A DNA stretch of 64,000 bases from Megachile rotundata (GCF_050947335.1 NW_027473317.1:2914001-2978000); one strand, 5' to 3'; positions 41,000 to 56,349 are shown, counted from the first letter of the stretch. Made by a program: numbers and translations. The notes: generated by a model from the sequence alone, not told the origin.

Positions 41000-43900
41000 G
41001 CGATTGTATGATTCTGATTGTATGATTGTGATTGTATGATTGTGATTGTATGATCGTGATTGTATGATCGTGATTGTATGATCGTGATTGTGAGATTGTG
41101 ATTGTATGATTGTGGTTGTATGGTTGTGATTGTATGATTGTGATTGTATGATTGTGATTGTATGATTGTGATTGTATGATTGTGATCGTATGATTGTGGT
41201 TGTATGATTGTGATTGTATGATTGTGATTGTATGATTGTGATTGTATGATTGTGATTGTATGATAGTAATTGTATGATTGTGATTGTATGATTGTGATTG
41301 TATGATTGTGATTGTATGATTGTGATCGTATGATTGTGATTCTTTGATTGCGATTGTATGATTGTGATAGTATGATTGTGATTGTATGATTGTGATTGTA
41401 TGATGGTGATTCTTTGATTGCGATTGTATGATTGTGATAGTATGATTGTGATTGTATGATTGTGATTGTATGATGGTGATTGTATGATTGTGATTGTATG
41501 ATTGTGATTGTATGATTGTGATTGCATGATTGTGATTGTATGATTGTGATTGTGTGATTGTGATTGTGTGATTGTGATTGTATGATTGTGATTGTATGAT
41601 TGTGATCGTATGATTGTGATTGTATGATTGTGATTGCATGATTGTGATTGTATGATTGTGATTGTGTGATTGTGATTGTGTGATTGTGATTGTATGATTG
41701 TAATTGTATGATTGTGATCGTATGATTGTGATCGTATGATTGTGATCGTATGATTGTGATCGTATAATTGTGATTGTATGATTCTGATCGTATGATTGTG
41801 ATTGTAAGATTGTGATTGTGTGATTGCGATTCTATGATTGTGACTGTATGATTGTGATTGTATGATTGTCATTGTATGATTGTGACTGTATGATTGTGAT
41901 TGTATGGTTGTGATTGTATGATTGTGATTGTATGATTGTGATTGTATGATTGTGATTGTATGATAGTAATTGTATGATAGTAATTGTATGATTGTGATCG
42001 TATGATTGTGATTGTATGATTGTGATTGTATGATTGTGATTGTATGATTGTGATTGTATGATTGTGATCGTATGATTGTGGTTGTATGATTGTGATTGTA
42101 TGATTGTGATTGTATGATTGTGATTGTATGATTGTGATTGTATGATAGTAATTGTATGATTGTGATTGTATGATTGTGATTGTATGATTGTGATTGTATG
42201 ATTGTGATCGTATGATTGTGATTCTTTGAATGCGATTGTATGATTGTGATAGTATGATTGTGATTGTATGATTGTGATTGTATGATGGTGATTCTTTGAT
42301 TGCGATTGTATGATTGTGATAGTATGATTGTGATTGTATGATTGTGATTGTATGATGGTGATTGTATGATTGTGATTGTATGATTGTGATTGTATGATTG
42401 TGATTGCATGATTGTGATTGTATGATTGTGATTGTGTGATTGTGATTGTGTGATTGTGATTGTATGATTGTGATTGTATGATTGTGATCGTATGATTGTG
42501 ATTGCATGATTGTGATTGTATGATTGTGATTGTATGATTGTGATTTATGATTGTGATTGTATGATTGTGATTGTATGATTGTGTTTGCATGATTGTGATT
42601 GTATGATTGTGATTGTGTGATTGTGATTGTATGATTGTGATTGTATGATTGTGATTGTATGATTGTTTCTGCATGATTGTGATTGTATGATTGCGATTGT
42701 ATGATTATGATTGTGTGATTGTGATTGTATGATTGTGATTGTGTGATTGTGATTGTGAGATTGTGATTGTATGATTTTGATTGTATGATCGTGATTGTAT
42801 GATCGTGATTGTGAGATTGTGATTGTATGATTGTGATTGCATGATTGTGATTGTATGATTGTGATTGTATGATTGTGATTGTATGATAGTAATTGTATGA
42901 TAGTAATTGTATGATTGTGATCGTATGATTGTGATTGTATGATTGTGATTGTATGATTGTGATTGTATGATTGTGATTGTATGATTGTGATCGTATGATT
43001 GTGGTTGTATGATTGTGATTGTATGATTGTGATTGTATGATTGTGATTGTATGATAGTAATTGTATGATTGTGATTGTATGATTGTGATTGTATGATTGT
43101 GATTGTATGATTGTGATCGTATGATTGTGATTCTTTGATTGCGATTGTATGATTGTGATAGTATGATTGTGATTGTATGATTGTGATTGTATGATGGTGA
43201 TTCTTTGATTGCGATTGTATGATTGTGATAGTATGATTGTGATTGTATGATTGTGATTGTATGATGGTGATTGTATGATTGTGATTGTATGATTGTGATT
43301 GTATGATTGTGATTGCATGATTGTGATTGTATGATTGTGATTGTGTGATTGTGATTGTGTGATTGTGATTGTATGATTGTGATTGTATGATTGTGATCGT
43401 ATGATTGTGATTGTATGATTGTGATTGCATGATTGTGATTGTATGATTGTGATTGTGTGATTGTGATTGTGTGATTGTGATTGTATGATTGTAATTGTAT
43501 GATTGTGATCGTATGATTGTGATCGTATGATTGTGATCGTATAATTGTGATTGTATGATTCTGATCGTATGATTGTGATTGTAAGATTGTGATTGTGTGA
43601 TTGCGATTCTATGATTGTGACTGTATGATTGTGATTGTATGATTGTCATTGTATGATTGTGACTGTATGATTGTGATTGTATGGTTGTGATTGTATGATT
43701 GTGATTGTATGATTGTGATTGTATGATAGTAATTGTATGATAGTAATTGTATGATTGTGATCGTATGATTGTGATTGTATGATTGTGATTGTATGATTGT
43801 GATTGTATGATTGTGATTGTATGATTGTGATCGTATGATTGTGGTTGTATGATTGTGATTGTATGATTGTGATTGTATGATTGTGATTGTATGATTGTGA

Positions 43901-44280
43901 TTGTATGATAGTAATTGTATGATTGTGATTGTATGATTGTGATTGTATGATTGTGATTGTATGATTGTGATCGTATGATTGTGATTCTTTGATTGCGATT
44001 GTATGATTGTGATAGTATGATTGTGATTGTATGATTGTGATTGTATGATGGTGATTCTTTGATTGCGATTGTATGATTGTGATAGTATGATTGTGATTGT
44101 ATGATTGTGATTGTATGATGGTGATTGTATGATTGTGATTGTATGATTGTGATTGTATGATTGTGATTGCATGATTGTGATTGTATGATTGTGATTGTGT
44201 GATTGTGATTGTGTGATTGTGATTGTATGATTGTGATTGTATGATTGTGATCGTATGATTGTGATTGTATGATTGTGATT
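41000..44280. repeat. Gamma-2 HOR, about 0.85-0.9 kb, four copies
   Basis: A pair of GATTCTTTGATTGCG units 70 bp apart recurs at 41,338, 42,220, 43,129 and 43,983 (spacings 882, 909 and 854 bp; 909 is 65 units less one because of the deletion at 42,542). GATAGTATG follows each member. Further markers are GTGTGATTGTG pairs, GATTGCATG, TGATCGTATG and GTGGTTGTATG. The third copy region carries GTGTTTGCATG and GTTTCTGCATG (42,665). Confidence 0.83.
42542..42549. other. Single-G deletion breaking register (family 2, copy 1)
   Basis: GATTTATG replaces GATTGTATG, a loss of one G. GTTTCTGCATG follows 123 bp downstream, as in all seven members. On the - strand the change creates TAA in one of the three frames; the other two pass through it, giving the local residues NHNHKSQ and ITIINHN. 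Confidence 0.93.
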
Positions 44281-44730
44281 GTATGATTGTGATCGTATGA
44301 TTATGATTGTACGATTGTGATTGTATGATTGTAATTGTATGATTGTGATTGTATGATTGTGATTGTATGATTGTGGTTGTACGATAGTCATTGCGACATT
44401 ACGATCTTATGATTGCGATTGTATGACTGTGATTGTATGATTGTGATTGTATGATTGTGATTGTATGATTGTGATTGTATGATTGTGATTGTACGATTGT
44501 GATAGTATGATCGTGATTGTATGATTGTAATTGTATGATTGTGATTGCATGATTGTGATTGTATGATTGCGATTTTATTATTGTGATTGCATGATTGCGT
44601 TTTTATTATTGTGATTGTACGATTGTGATTGTACGATTGTGATTGTATGATTTTGATTGTATGATTGTGATTGTACGATTGTAATTGCATGATTGTGATT
44701 GTATGATTGTGATTGTAAGCTTGTGATTGT
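44281..44730. repeat. Alpha module inside gamma, ending at a HindIII landmark (copy 1)
   Basis: About 440 bp with alpha markers (GATTATGATTGTACG, GCGACATTACGATC at 44,393, GATTTTATTATTG, GCGTTTTTATTATTG) end at GTAAGCTTG (44,717). Near-identical modules lie at about 51,812-52,260 (offset 7,531) and 61,117-61,565. All three follow the same order and share the GCGTTTTTATT variant, so they are copies of one insertion or exchange event. Confidence 0.84.
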
Positions 44731-47030
44731 CTCATTGTGATTGTATGATTGTGATTGTATGATTGCGATTGTATGATTGTGATTGTATGATTGCGATTTT
44801 ATTATTGTGATTGCATGATTGCGTTTGTATTATTGTGATTGTACGATTGTGATTGTACGATTGTGATTGTATGATTGTGAGTTTATGATTGTGATTGTAT
44901 AATTGTGATTGTATGATTGTGATTGTATGATTGTGATTGTATGATTGTGATTGTGTTATTGTGATTCTATGATTGTGATTGTATGATTGTGATTGTATGA
45001 TTGTGATTGTATGATTATGATCGTACGATTGTGATTGTAAGATGGTGATTGTATGATTGTGATTGTATGATTGTGATTGTATGATTGTGATTGTATGATT
45101 GTGATTGTATGATTGTGATTGCATGATTGTGATTGTGTGATTGTGATTGTGTGATTGTGATTGTATGATTGTGATTGTATGATTGTGATTGTATGATTGT
45201 GATCGTATGATTGTGATCGTAAGATTGTGATTGTATGATTGTGATTGTATGATTGTGATTGTATGATTGTGATTGCATGATTGTGATTGTATGATTGTGA
45301 TTGTATGATTGTGATTGTATAATTGTGATTGTATGATTGTGATTGTATGATTGTGATTGTACGATTGTGATTGTACGATTGTGATTGTACGATTGTGATT
45401 GTATGATTGTGATTGTAAGCTTGTGATTGTCTCATTGTGATTGTATGATTGTGATTGTATGATTGTGATTGTATGATTGTGATTGTATGATTGTGATTTT
45501 ATGATTGTGATTGTATAATTGTGATTGTATGATTGTGATTGTATGATTGTGATTGTATGATTGTGATTGTGTTATTGTGATTCTATGATTGTGATTGTAT
45601 GATTGTGATTGTATGATTGTGATTGTATGATTATGATCGTACGATTGTGATTGTAAGATGGTGATTGTATGATTGTGATTGTATGATTGTGATTGTATGA
45701 TTGTGATTGTATGATTGTGATTGTATGATTGTGATTGCATGATTGTGATTGTGTGATTGTGATTGTGTGATTGTGATTGTATGATTGTGATTGTATGATT
45801 GTGATCGTATGATTGTGATCGTAAGATTGTGATTGTATGATTGTGATTGTATGATTGTGATTGTATGATTGTGATTGCATGATTGTGATTGTATGATTGT
45901 GATTGTGAGATTGTGATTGTATGATTGTGATTGTATGATTGTGATTGTATGATTGTGATTGTATGATTGTGATTGTATGATTGTGATTGTATGATTGTGA
46001 TTGTATGATTGTGATTGTGAGATTGTGATTGTATGATTGTGATTGTGTGATTGTTATTGTATGATTGTGATTGTATGATTGTGATCGTATGATTGTGATC
46101 GTATGATTGTGATTGTAGAATTGTGATTGTATGATTGTGATTGTGTGATTGTGATTGTGTGATTGTGATTGTATGATTGTGATTGTATGATTGTGATCGT
46201 ATGATTGTGATTGTATAATTGTGATTGTATGATTGTGATTGTATGATTGTGATTGTATGATTGTGATTGTATGATTGTGAGTTTATGATTGTGATTGTAT
46301 AATTGTGATTGTATGATTGTGATTGTATGATTGTGATTGTATGATTGTGATTGTGTTATTGTGATTCTATGATTGTGATTGTATGATTGTGATTGTATGA
46401 TTGTGATTGTATGATTATGATCGTACGATTGTGATTGTAAGATGGTGATTGTATGATTGTGATTGTATGATTGTGATTGTATGATTGTGATTGTATGATT
46501 GTGATTGTATGATTGTGATTGCATGATTGTGATTGTGTGATTGTGATTGTGTGATTGTGATTGTATGATTGTGATTGTATGATTGTGATTGTATGATTGT
46601 GATCGTATGATTGTGATCGTAAGATTGTGATTGTATGATTGTGATTGTATGATTGTGATTGTATGATTGTGATTGCATGATTGTGATTGTATGATTGTGA
46701 TTGTGAGATTGTGATTGTATGATTGTGATTGTATGATTGTGATTGTATGATTGTGATTGTATGATTGTGATTGTATGATTGTGATTGTATGATTGTGATT
46801 GTATGATTGTGATTGTGAGATTGTGATTGTATGATTGTGATTGTGTGATTGTTATTGTATGATTGTGATTGTATGATTGTGATCGTATGATTGTGATCGT
46901 ATGATTGTGATTGTAGAATTGTGATTGTATGATTGTGATTGTGTGATTGTGATTGTGTGATTGTGATTGTATGATTGTGATTGTATGATTGTGATCGTAT
47001 GATTGTGATTGTATAATTGTGATTGTATGA
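44731..47030. repeat. Gamma-1 modules, three staggered copies
   Basis: GTGTTATTGTGATTCTATG recurs at 44,953, 45,569 and 46,353 (spacings 616 and 784 bp, 44 and 56 units). GTGATTGTAGAATTG recurs at about 46,116 and 46,914 (798 bp, 57 units). A HindIII landmark with a TACGATT run of three sits at 45,417. The unequal spacings show that whole units and sub-blocks have been gained and lost. Confidence 0.8.
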
Positions 47031-49985
47031 TTCTGATTGTATGATTGTCATTGTATGATTGTGACTGTATGATTGTGATTGTATGGTTGTGATTGTATGG
47101 TTGTGATTGTATGATTGTGATTGTATGATTGCGATTGTATGATTGCGATTGTATGATTGTGATCGTATGATTGTGATCGTATGATTGTGATTGTATGATT
47201 GTGATTGTATGATTGTGATTGTATGATTGCGATTGTATGATTCTGATTGTATGATTGTGATTGTATGATTGTGATTGTATGATCGTGATTGTATGATCGT
47301 GATTGTATGATCGTGATTGTGAGATTGTGATTGTATGATTGTGGTTGTATGGTTGTGATTGTATGATTGTGATTGTATGATTGTGATTGTATGACTGTGT
47401 TTGCATGATTGTGATTATATGACGGTGATTGCGTGATTGTGATTGTATGATTGTGATTGTATGATTGTGATCGTATGATTGTGATCGTACGATTGTGATC
47501 GTATAATTGTGATTGTATGATTGTGATTGTATGATTGTGATTGTATGATTGTGATTGTATGATTGTGATTGTATGATTGTGATTGTATGATCGGGATTGT
47601 ATGATCGTGATTGTGAGATTGTGATTGTATGATTGTGATTGTATGATTGTGATTGCATGATTGTGATTGTATGATTGTGATTGTATGATTGTGATTTATG
47701 ATTGTGATTGTATGATTGTGATTGTATGATTGTGTTTGCATGATTGTGATTGTATGATTGTGATTGTGTGATTGTGATTGTATGATTGTGATTGTATGAT
47801 TGTGATTGTATGATTGTTTCTGCATGATTGTGATTGTATGATTGCGATTGTATGATTATGATTGTGTGATTGTGATTGTATGATTGTGATTGTGTGATTG
47901 TGATTGTGAGATTGTGATTGTATGATTTTGATTGTATGATCGTGATTGTATGATCGTGATTGTGAGATTGTGATTGTATGATTGTGATTGTATGATTGTG
48001 ATTGTATGATTGTGATTGTATGATTGTGATTGTATGATAGTAATTGTATGATAGTAATTGTATGATTGTGATCGTATGATTGTGATTGTATGATTGTGAT
48101 TGTATGATTGTGATTGTATTATTGTGATTGTATGATTGTGATCGTATGATTGTGGTTGTATGATTGTGATTGTATGATTGTGATTGTATGATTGTGATTG
48201 TATGATTGTGATTGTATGATAGTAATTGTATGATTGTGATTGTATGATTGTGATTGTATGATTGTGATTGTATGATTGTGATCGTATGATTGTGATTCTT
48301 TGATTGCGATTGTATGATTGTGATAGTATGATTGTGATTGTATGATTGTGATTGTATGATGGTGATTCTTTGATTGCGATTGTATGATTGTGATAGTATG
48401 ATTGTGATTGTATGATTGTGATTGTATGATGGTGATTGTATGATTGTGATTGTATGATTGTGATTGTATGATTGTGATTGCATGATTGTGATTGTATGAT
48501 TGTGATTGTGTGATTGTGATTGTGTGATTGTGATTGTATGATTGTGATTGTATGATTGTGATCGTATGATTGTGATTGTATGATTGTGATTGCATGATTG
48601 TGATTGTATGATTGTGATTGTGTGATTGTGATTGTGTGATTGTGATTGTATGATTGTGATTGTATGATTGTGATCGTATGATTGTGATCGTATGATTGTG
48701 ATCGTATGATTGTGATCGTATAATTGTGATTGTATGATTCTGATCGTATGATTGTGATTGTAAGATTGTGATTGTGTGATTGCGATTCTATGATTGTGAC
48801 TGTATGATTGTGATTGTATGATTGTCATTGTATGATTGTGACTGTATGATTGTGATTGTATGGTTGTGATTGTATGATTGTGATTGTATGATTGTGATTG
48901 TATGATAGTAATTGTATGATAGTAATTGTATGATTGTGATCGTATGATTGTGATTGTATGATTGTGATTGTATGATTGTGATTGTATGATTGTGATTGTA
49001 TGATTGTGATCGTATGATTGTGGTTGTATGATTGTGATTGTATGATTGTGATTGTATGATTGTGATTGTATGATTGTGATTGTATGATAGTAATTGTATG
49101 ATTGTGATTGTATGATTGTGATTGTATGATTGTGATTGTATGATTGTGATCGTATGATTGTGATTCTTTGATTGCGATTGTATGATTGTGATAGTATGAT
49201 TGTGATTGTATGATTGTGATTGTATGATGGTGATTCTTTGATTGCGATTGTATGATTGTGATAATATGATTGTGATTGTATGATTGTGTTTGCATGATTG
49301 TGATTGTATGACGGTGATTGCGTGATTGTGATTGTATGATTGTGATTGTATGATTGTGATTGTATGATTGTGATTGTATGATTGCGATTGTATGATTGTG
49401 ATTGTATGATTGTGATTGTATGATTGTGATCGTATGATTGTGATCGTACGATTGTGATCGTATAATTGTGATTGTATGATTGTGATTGTATGATTGTGAT
49501 TGTATGATTGTGATTGTATGATTGTGATTGTATGATTGTGATTGTATGATTGTGATTGTATGATAGTAATTGTATGATAGTAATTGTATGATTGTGATCG
49601 TATGATTGTGATTGTATGATCGTGATTGTATGATCGTGATTGTATGATCGTGATTGTGAGATTGTGATTGTATGATTGTGGTTGTATGGTTGTGATTGTA
49701 TGATTGTGATTGTATGATTGTGATTGTATGACTGTGTTTGCATGATTGTGATTGTATGACGGTGATTGCGTGATTGTGATTGTATGATTGTGATTGTATG
49801 ATTGTGATTGTATGATTGTGATTGTATGATTGCGATTGTATGATTGTGATTGTATGATTGTGATTGTATGATTGTGATCGTATGATTGTGATCGTACGAT
49901 TGTGATCGTATAATTGTGATTGTATGATTGTGATTGTATGATTGTGATTGTATGATTGTGATTGTATGATTGTGATTGTATGATT
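47031..49985. repeat. Gamma-2 modules, second cluster
   Basis: GATTCTTTGATTGCG pairs recur at 48,294 and 49,162 (868 bp, 62 units), with GTTTCTGCATG at 47,816 and three consecutive GATCGTG units near 47,281 and 49,619. GACGGTGATTGCGTG units (about 47,423, 49,309 and 49,759) mark a sub-repeat also seen near 53,800. The cluster resembles 41.0-44.2 kb in composition and order. Confidence 0.78.
47693..47700. other. Single-G deletion (family 2, copy 2)
   Basis: GATTTATG, with GTTTCTGCATG 123 bp downstream at 47,816. Confidence 0.93.
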
Positions 49986-50750
49986 GTGATTGTATGATTG
50001 TGATTGTATGACTTTAATTGTATGATTGTGATTGTATGATTGTGATTGTATTATTTTGATTGTATGGTCGTGATTGTATGATGGTGATTGTATGATTGTG
50101 ACTGTATGATTGTGATTGTATGATTGTGATTGTAAGATTGTGATTCTATGGCTGTGATTGTATGATTGTGATTGTATGATAGTGATTGTATGATTTTGAT
50201 TGTATGATTGTAATTGTATGATTGTGATTGTGTGATTATGATTGTATGATTGCGATTTTATTATTGTGATTGCATGATTGCGTTTGTATTATTGTGATTG
50301 TACGATTGTGATTGTACGATTGTGATTGTACGATTGTGATTGTACGATTGTGATTGTACGATTGTGATTGTACGATTGTGATTGTACGATTGTGATTGTA
50401 CGATTGTGATTGTATGATTGTGATTGTAAGCTTGTGATTGTCTCATTGTGATTGTATGATTGTGATTGTATGATTGTGATTGTATGATTGTGATTGTATG
50501 ATTGTGATTTTATGATTGTGATTTTATGATTGTGATTGTATAATTGTGATTGTATGATTGTGATTGTATGATTGTGATTGTATGATTGTGATTGTGTTAT
50601 TGTGATTCTATGATTGTGATTGTATGATTGTGATTGTATGATTGTGATTGTATGATTATGATCGTACGATTGTGATTGTAAGATGGTGATTGTATGATTG
50701 TGATTGTATGATTGTGATTGTATGATTGTGATTGTATGATTGTGATTCTA
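49986..50750. repeat. Gamma-1 module with eight-unit TACGATT run (copy 2)
   Basis: This repeats 39,180-39,9xx at offset 10,806, then 10,778 (two units fewer after the HindIII landmark at 50,428). GACTTTAATTG at 50,010, ATGGTCGTG near 50,067 and GTGTTATTGTGATTC at 50,594 are in the same order as in the first copy. The TACGATT run again has eight units, which ties this copy to 39.5 kb more closely than to 62.0 kb (five units). Confidence 0.83.
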
Positions 50751-52260
50751 TGATTGTGATTGTATGATTGTGATTGTATGATTGTGATTGTGTGATTGTG
50801 ATTGTATGATTGCGATTGTATGATTGCGATTGTATGATTGCGATTGTATGATTGTGATTGTATGATTGTGAATGTATGATTGTGATTGTATGATGGTGAT
50901 TGTTTGACTGTGATTGTGTGATTGTGATTGCATGATTGTGATTGTATGATTGTGATTATATGATTGTGATTGTACGATTGTGATTGTATGACTGTGATTG
51001 TGACATTGCGATTGTATGATTGCGAATGTATGATTGTGATTGTATGACTGTGATTGTGTGATTGTGATAGTAAGATTGTGATTGTATGATTTTAATTGTA
51101 TGATTGTGATTGTATGATTGTGATTGTATGATTGCGACTGTATGATTGTGATTGTATGATTTTGATTGTATGATTGTGATTGCATGATTGTGATTATATG
51201 ATTGTGATTGTATGATTGCGATTGCATGATTGTGATTGTATGATTATGATTGTATGATTGTGATTGTATGACTGTGATTGTGTGATTGTTTTTGTATGAT
51301 TGTGATTGTATGACTTTAGTTGTATGATTGTGATTGTATGATTTTGATTGTATGATTGTGATCGTATGATTGTGATTGTGTGATTGTCATTGTATGATTG
51401 CCATTGTATGATTGTGATTGTATGATTGTGATTGTATGATTGTGATTGTATGATGGTGATTGTTTGACTGTGATTGTGTGATTGTGATTGCATGATTGTG
51501 ATTGCATGATTGTGATTGCATGATTGTGATTGTAGGATTGTGATTTTATGGCTGTGATTGTATGATAGTGATTGTATGATTGTGATTGTATGATTGTGAT
51601 TGTATGATTGTGATTGTATGCTTGTGATTGCATGATTGTGATTGTATGATATTGTCTATATTATTGTGATTGTATGATTGTGATTGTATGATATTGTTTG
51701 TGTTATTGTGATTGCACGATTGTGATTGTATGATTGTGATTGTATGATTGTAATTGTATGACTGTGATTGTGTGATTGTTTTTGTATGATTGTGATTGTA
51801 TGATAGTAATTGTATGATTGTGATCGTATGATTATGATTGTACGATTGTGATTGTATGATTGTAATTGTATGATTGTGATTGTATGATTGTGATTGTATG
51901 ATTGTGGTTGTACGATAGTCATTGCGACATTACGATCTTATGATTGCGATTGTATGACTGTGATTGTATGATTGTGATTGTATGATTGTGATTGTATGAT
52001 TGTGATTGTATGATTGTGATTGTACGATTGTGATAGTATGATCGTGATTGTATGATTGTAATTGTATGATTGTGATTGCATGATTGTGATTGTATGATTG
52101 CGATTTTATTATTGTGATTGCATGATTGCGTTTTTATTATTGTGATTGTACGATTGTGATTGTACGATTGTGATTGTATGATTTTGATTGTATGATTGTG
52201 ATTGTACGATTGTAATTGCATGATTGTGACTGTATGATTGTGATTGTAAGCTTGTGATTG
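50751..52260. repeat. Beta/alpha module inside gamma (copy 1 of 3)
   Basis: Beta-type units (GACTGTGATTGTGACATTGCG-like, GATAGTAAG, GCGACTG) pass at about 51.25 kb to alpha units (GTTTTTGTATG, GACTTTAGTTG, TATGGCTGTG, GATATTGTCTATATT at 51,648). The alpha module with GCGACATTACGATC (51,924) and the HindIII landmark (52,248) follows. The same order appears at 59.9-61.55 kb (offset 9,095 in the alpha part; the beta part is 112 bp longer there) and partly at 62.88-64.0 kb. Confidence 0.8.
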
Positions 52261-53025
52261 TCTCATTGTGGTTGTATGATTGTGATTGTATGATTGTGAT
52301 TGTATGATTGTGATTGTATGATTGTGGTTGTATGATTGTGATTGTATGATTGTGATCGTATGATAGTGATTCTTTGATTGCGATTGTATGATTGTGATTG
52401 TATGATTGTGATTGTATGATTGTGATTGTATGATTGTGATTGTATGATTGTGATCGTATGATGGTGATTCTTTGATTGCAATTGTATGATTGTGATTGTA
52501 TGATTGTGATTGTATGATTGGGATTGCATGATTGTGATTGTATGATTGTGATTGTTTGATTGTGATTGCATGATTGTGATTGCATGATTGTGATTGTGTG
52601 ATTGTGATTGTATGATTGTGATTGTATGATTGTGATTGTATGATTGTGATCGTATGATTGTGATCGTATGATTGTGATTGTAAGATTGTGATTGTGTGAT
52701 TGCGATTGTATGATTGGGACTGTATGATTGTGATTGTATGATTGTGTTTGTATGATTGTGATCGTATGATTGTGATTCTTTGATTGCGATTGAATGATTG
52801 CGATTGTATGATTGCGATTGTATGATTGCGATTGTATGATTGCGATTGTATGATTGCGATTGTATGATTGCGATTGTATGATTGCGATTGTATGATTGTG
52901 ATTGTATGATTGTGATTGTATGATTGTGATTGTATGATTGTGATTGTATGATTGTGATTGTATGATTGTGATTGTATGATTGTGATTGTATGATTGTGAT
53001 TGTATGATTGTGATTGTATGATTGT

Positions 53026-53033
53026 GATTTATG
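53026..53033. other. Single-G deletion (family 2, copy 3)
   Basis: GATTTATG, with GTTTCTGCATG 123 bp downstream at 53,149. Confidence 0.93.
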
Positions 53034-54144
53034 ATTGTGATTGTATGATTGTGATTGTATGATTGTGTTTGCATGATTGTGATTGTATGATTGTGATTGT
53101 GTGATTGTGATTGTATGATTGTGATTGTATGATTGTGATTGTATGATTGTTTCTGCATGATTGTGATTGTATGATTGCGATTGTATGATTATGATTGTGT
53201 GATTGTGATTGTATGACTGTGATTGTGTGATTGTGATTGTGAGATTGTGATTGTATGATTGCGATCGTATGATTGCGATTGTATGATTGTGATTGTATGA
53301 TTGTGATTGTATGATTGTGATTGTATGATTGTGATCGTATGATTGTGGTTGTATGATTGTGATTGTATGATTGTGATTGTATGATTGTGATTGTATGATT
53401 GTGATTGTATGATAGTAATTGTATGATTGTGATTGTATGATTGTGATTGTATGATTGTGATTGTATGATTGTGATCGTATGATTGTGATTCTTTGATTGC
53501 GATTGTATGATTGTGATAGTATGATTGTGATCGTATGATTGTGATCGTATGATTGTGATTGTATGATTGTGATTGTATGATTGTGATTGTATGATTGTGA
53601 TTGTATGATTGCGATTGTATGATTCTGATTGTATGATTGTGATTGTATGATTGTGATTGTATGATCGTGATTGTATGATCGTGATTGTATGATCGTGATT
53701 GTGAGATTGTGATTGTATGATTGTGGTTGTATGGTTGTGATTGTATGATTGTGATTGTATGATTGTGATTGTATGACTGTGTTTGCATGATTGTGATTGT
53801 ATGACGGTGATTGCGTGATTGTGATTGTATGATTGTGATTGTATGATTGTGATTGTATGATTGTGATTGTATGATTGCGATTGTATGATTGTGATTGTAT
53901 GATTGTGATTGTATGATTGTGATCGTATGATTGCGATCGTACGATTGTGATCGTATAATTGTGATTGTATGATTGTGATTGTATGATTGTGATTGTATGA
54001 TTGTGATTGTATGATTGTGATTGTATGATCGGGATTGTATGATCGTGATTGAGAGATTGTGATTGTATGATTGTGATTGTATGATTGTGATTGTATGATT
54101 GTGATTGCATGATTGTGATTGTATGATTGTGATTGTATGATTGT

Positions 54145-54152
54145 GATTTATG
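54145..54152. other. Single-G deletion (family 2, copy 4)
   Basis: GATTTATG, with GTTTCTGCATG 123 bp downstream at 54,268. The unit between them reads GATTTTGTTTGCATG instead of GATTGTGTTTGCATG. Confidence 0.93.
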
Positions 54153-56341
54153 ATTGTGATTGTATGATTGTGATTGTATGATTTTGTTTGCATGATTGTG
54201 ATTGTATGATTGTGATTGTGTGATTGTGATTGTATGATTGTGATTGTATGATTGTGATTGTATGATTGTTTCTGCATGATTGTGATTGTATGATTGCGAT
54301 TGTATGATTACGATTGTGTGATTGTGATTGTATGATTGTGATTGTATGATTGTGATTGTATGATAGTAATTGTATGATTGTGATTGTATGATTGTGATTG
54401 TATGATTGTGATTGTATGATTGTGATCGTATGATTGTGATTCTTTGATTGCGATTGTATGATTGTGATAGTATGATTGTGATTGTATGATTGTGATTGTA
54501 TGATGGTGACTCTTTGATTGCGATTGTATGATTGTGATAGTATGATTGTGATTGTATGATTGTGATTGTATGATGGTGATTGTATGATTGTGATTGTATG
54601 ATTGTGATTGTATGATTGTGATTGCATGATTGTGATTGTATGATTGTGATTGTGTGATTGTGATTGTGTGATTGTGATTGTATGATTGTGATTGTATGAT
54701 TGTGATCGTATGATTGTGATTGTAAGATTGTGATTGTGTGATTGTGATTGTATGATTGTGATTGTATGATTGTGATTGTATGATTGTGATTGTATGATTG
54801 TGATTGTATGATTGTGATCGTATGATAGTGATTCTTTGATTGCGATTGTATGATTGTGATTGTATGATTGTGATTGTATGATTGTGATCGTATGATTGTG
54901 ATCGTATGATTGTGATTGTAAGATTGTGATTGTGTGATTGCGATTGTATGATTGGGACTGTATGATTGTGATTGTATGATTGTGTTTGTATGATTGTGAT
55001 CGTATGATTGTGATTCTTTGATTGCGATTGAATGATTGCGATTGTATGATTGCGATTGTATGATTGCGATTGTATGATTGCGATTGTATGATTGTGATTG
55101 TATGATTGTGATTGTATGATTGTGATTGTATGATTGTGATTGTATGATTGCGATCGTATGATTGTGGTTGTATGATTGTGATTGTATGATTGTGATTGTA
55201 TGATTGTGATTGTATGATTGTGATTGTATGATAGTAATTGTATGATTGTGATTGTATGATTGTGATTGTATGATTGTGATTGTATGATTGTGATTGTATG
55301 ATTGTGATCGTATGACTGTGATTCTTTGATTGCGATTGTATGATTGTGATAGTATGATTGTGATTGTATGATTGTGATTGTATGATGGTGATTCTTTGAT
55401 TGCGATTGTATGATTGTGATAGTATGATTGTGATTGTATGATTGTGATTGTATGATGGTGATTGTATGATTGTGATTGTATGATTGTGATTGTATGATTG
55501 TGATTGCATGATTGTGATTGTATGATTGTGATTGTGTGATTGTGATTGTGTGATTGTGATTGTATGATTGTGATTGTATGATTGTGATCGTATGATTGTG
55601 ATTGTAAGATTGTGATTGTGTGATTGTGATTGTATGATTCTGATTGTATGATTGTGATTGTATGATTGTGATTGTATGATTGTGATCGTATGATAGTGAT
55701 TCTTTGATTGCGATTGTATGATTGTGATTGTATGATTGTGATTGTATGATTGTGATTGTATGATTGTGATTGTATGATTGTGATCGTATGATGGTGATTC
55801 TTTGATTGCAATTGTATGATTGTGATTGTATGATTGTGATTGTATGATTGGGATTGCATGATTGTGATTGTATGATTGTGATTGTATGATTGTGATTGCA
55901 TGATTGTGATTGCATGATTGTGATTGTGTGATTGTGATTGTATGATTGTGATTGTATGATTGTGATTGTATGATTGTGATCGTATGATTGTGATCGTATG
56001 ATTGTGATTGTAAGATTGTGATTGTGTGATTGCGATTGTATGATTGGGACTGTATGATTGTGATTGTATGATTGTGTTTGTATGATTGTGATCGTATGAT
56101 TGTGATTCTTTGATTGCGATTGAATGATTGCGATTGTATGATTGCGATTGTATGATTGCGATTGTATGATTGCGATTGTACGATTGCGATTGTATGATTG
56201 CGATTGTATGATTGTGATTGTATGATTGTGATTGTATGATTGTGATTGTATGATTGTGATTGTATGATTGTGATTGTATGATTGTGATTGTATGATTGTG
56301 ATTGTATGATTGTGATTGTATGATTGTGATTGTATGATTGT

Positions 56342-56349
56342 GATTTATG
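56342..56349. other. Single-G deletion (family 2, copy 5)
   Basis: GATTTATG, with GTTTCTGCATG 123 bp downstream at 56,465. Confidence 0.93.

Noticed and set aside
46852..49743. 963-codon - strand open frame, and similar frames of 919, 632, 535 and 534 codons
   Set aside because: Same explanation: a stop-free satellite strand. Lengths depend only on where TTA, TCA or CTA variants fall on the + strand.
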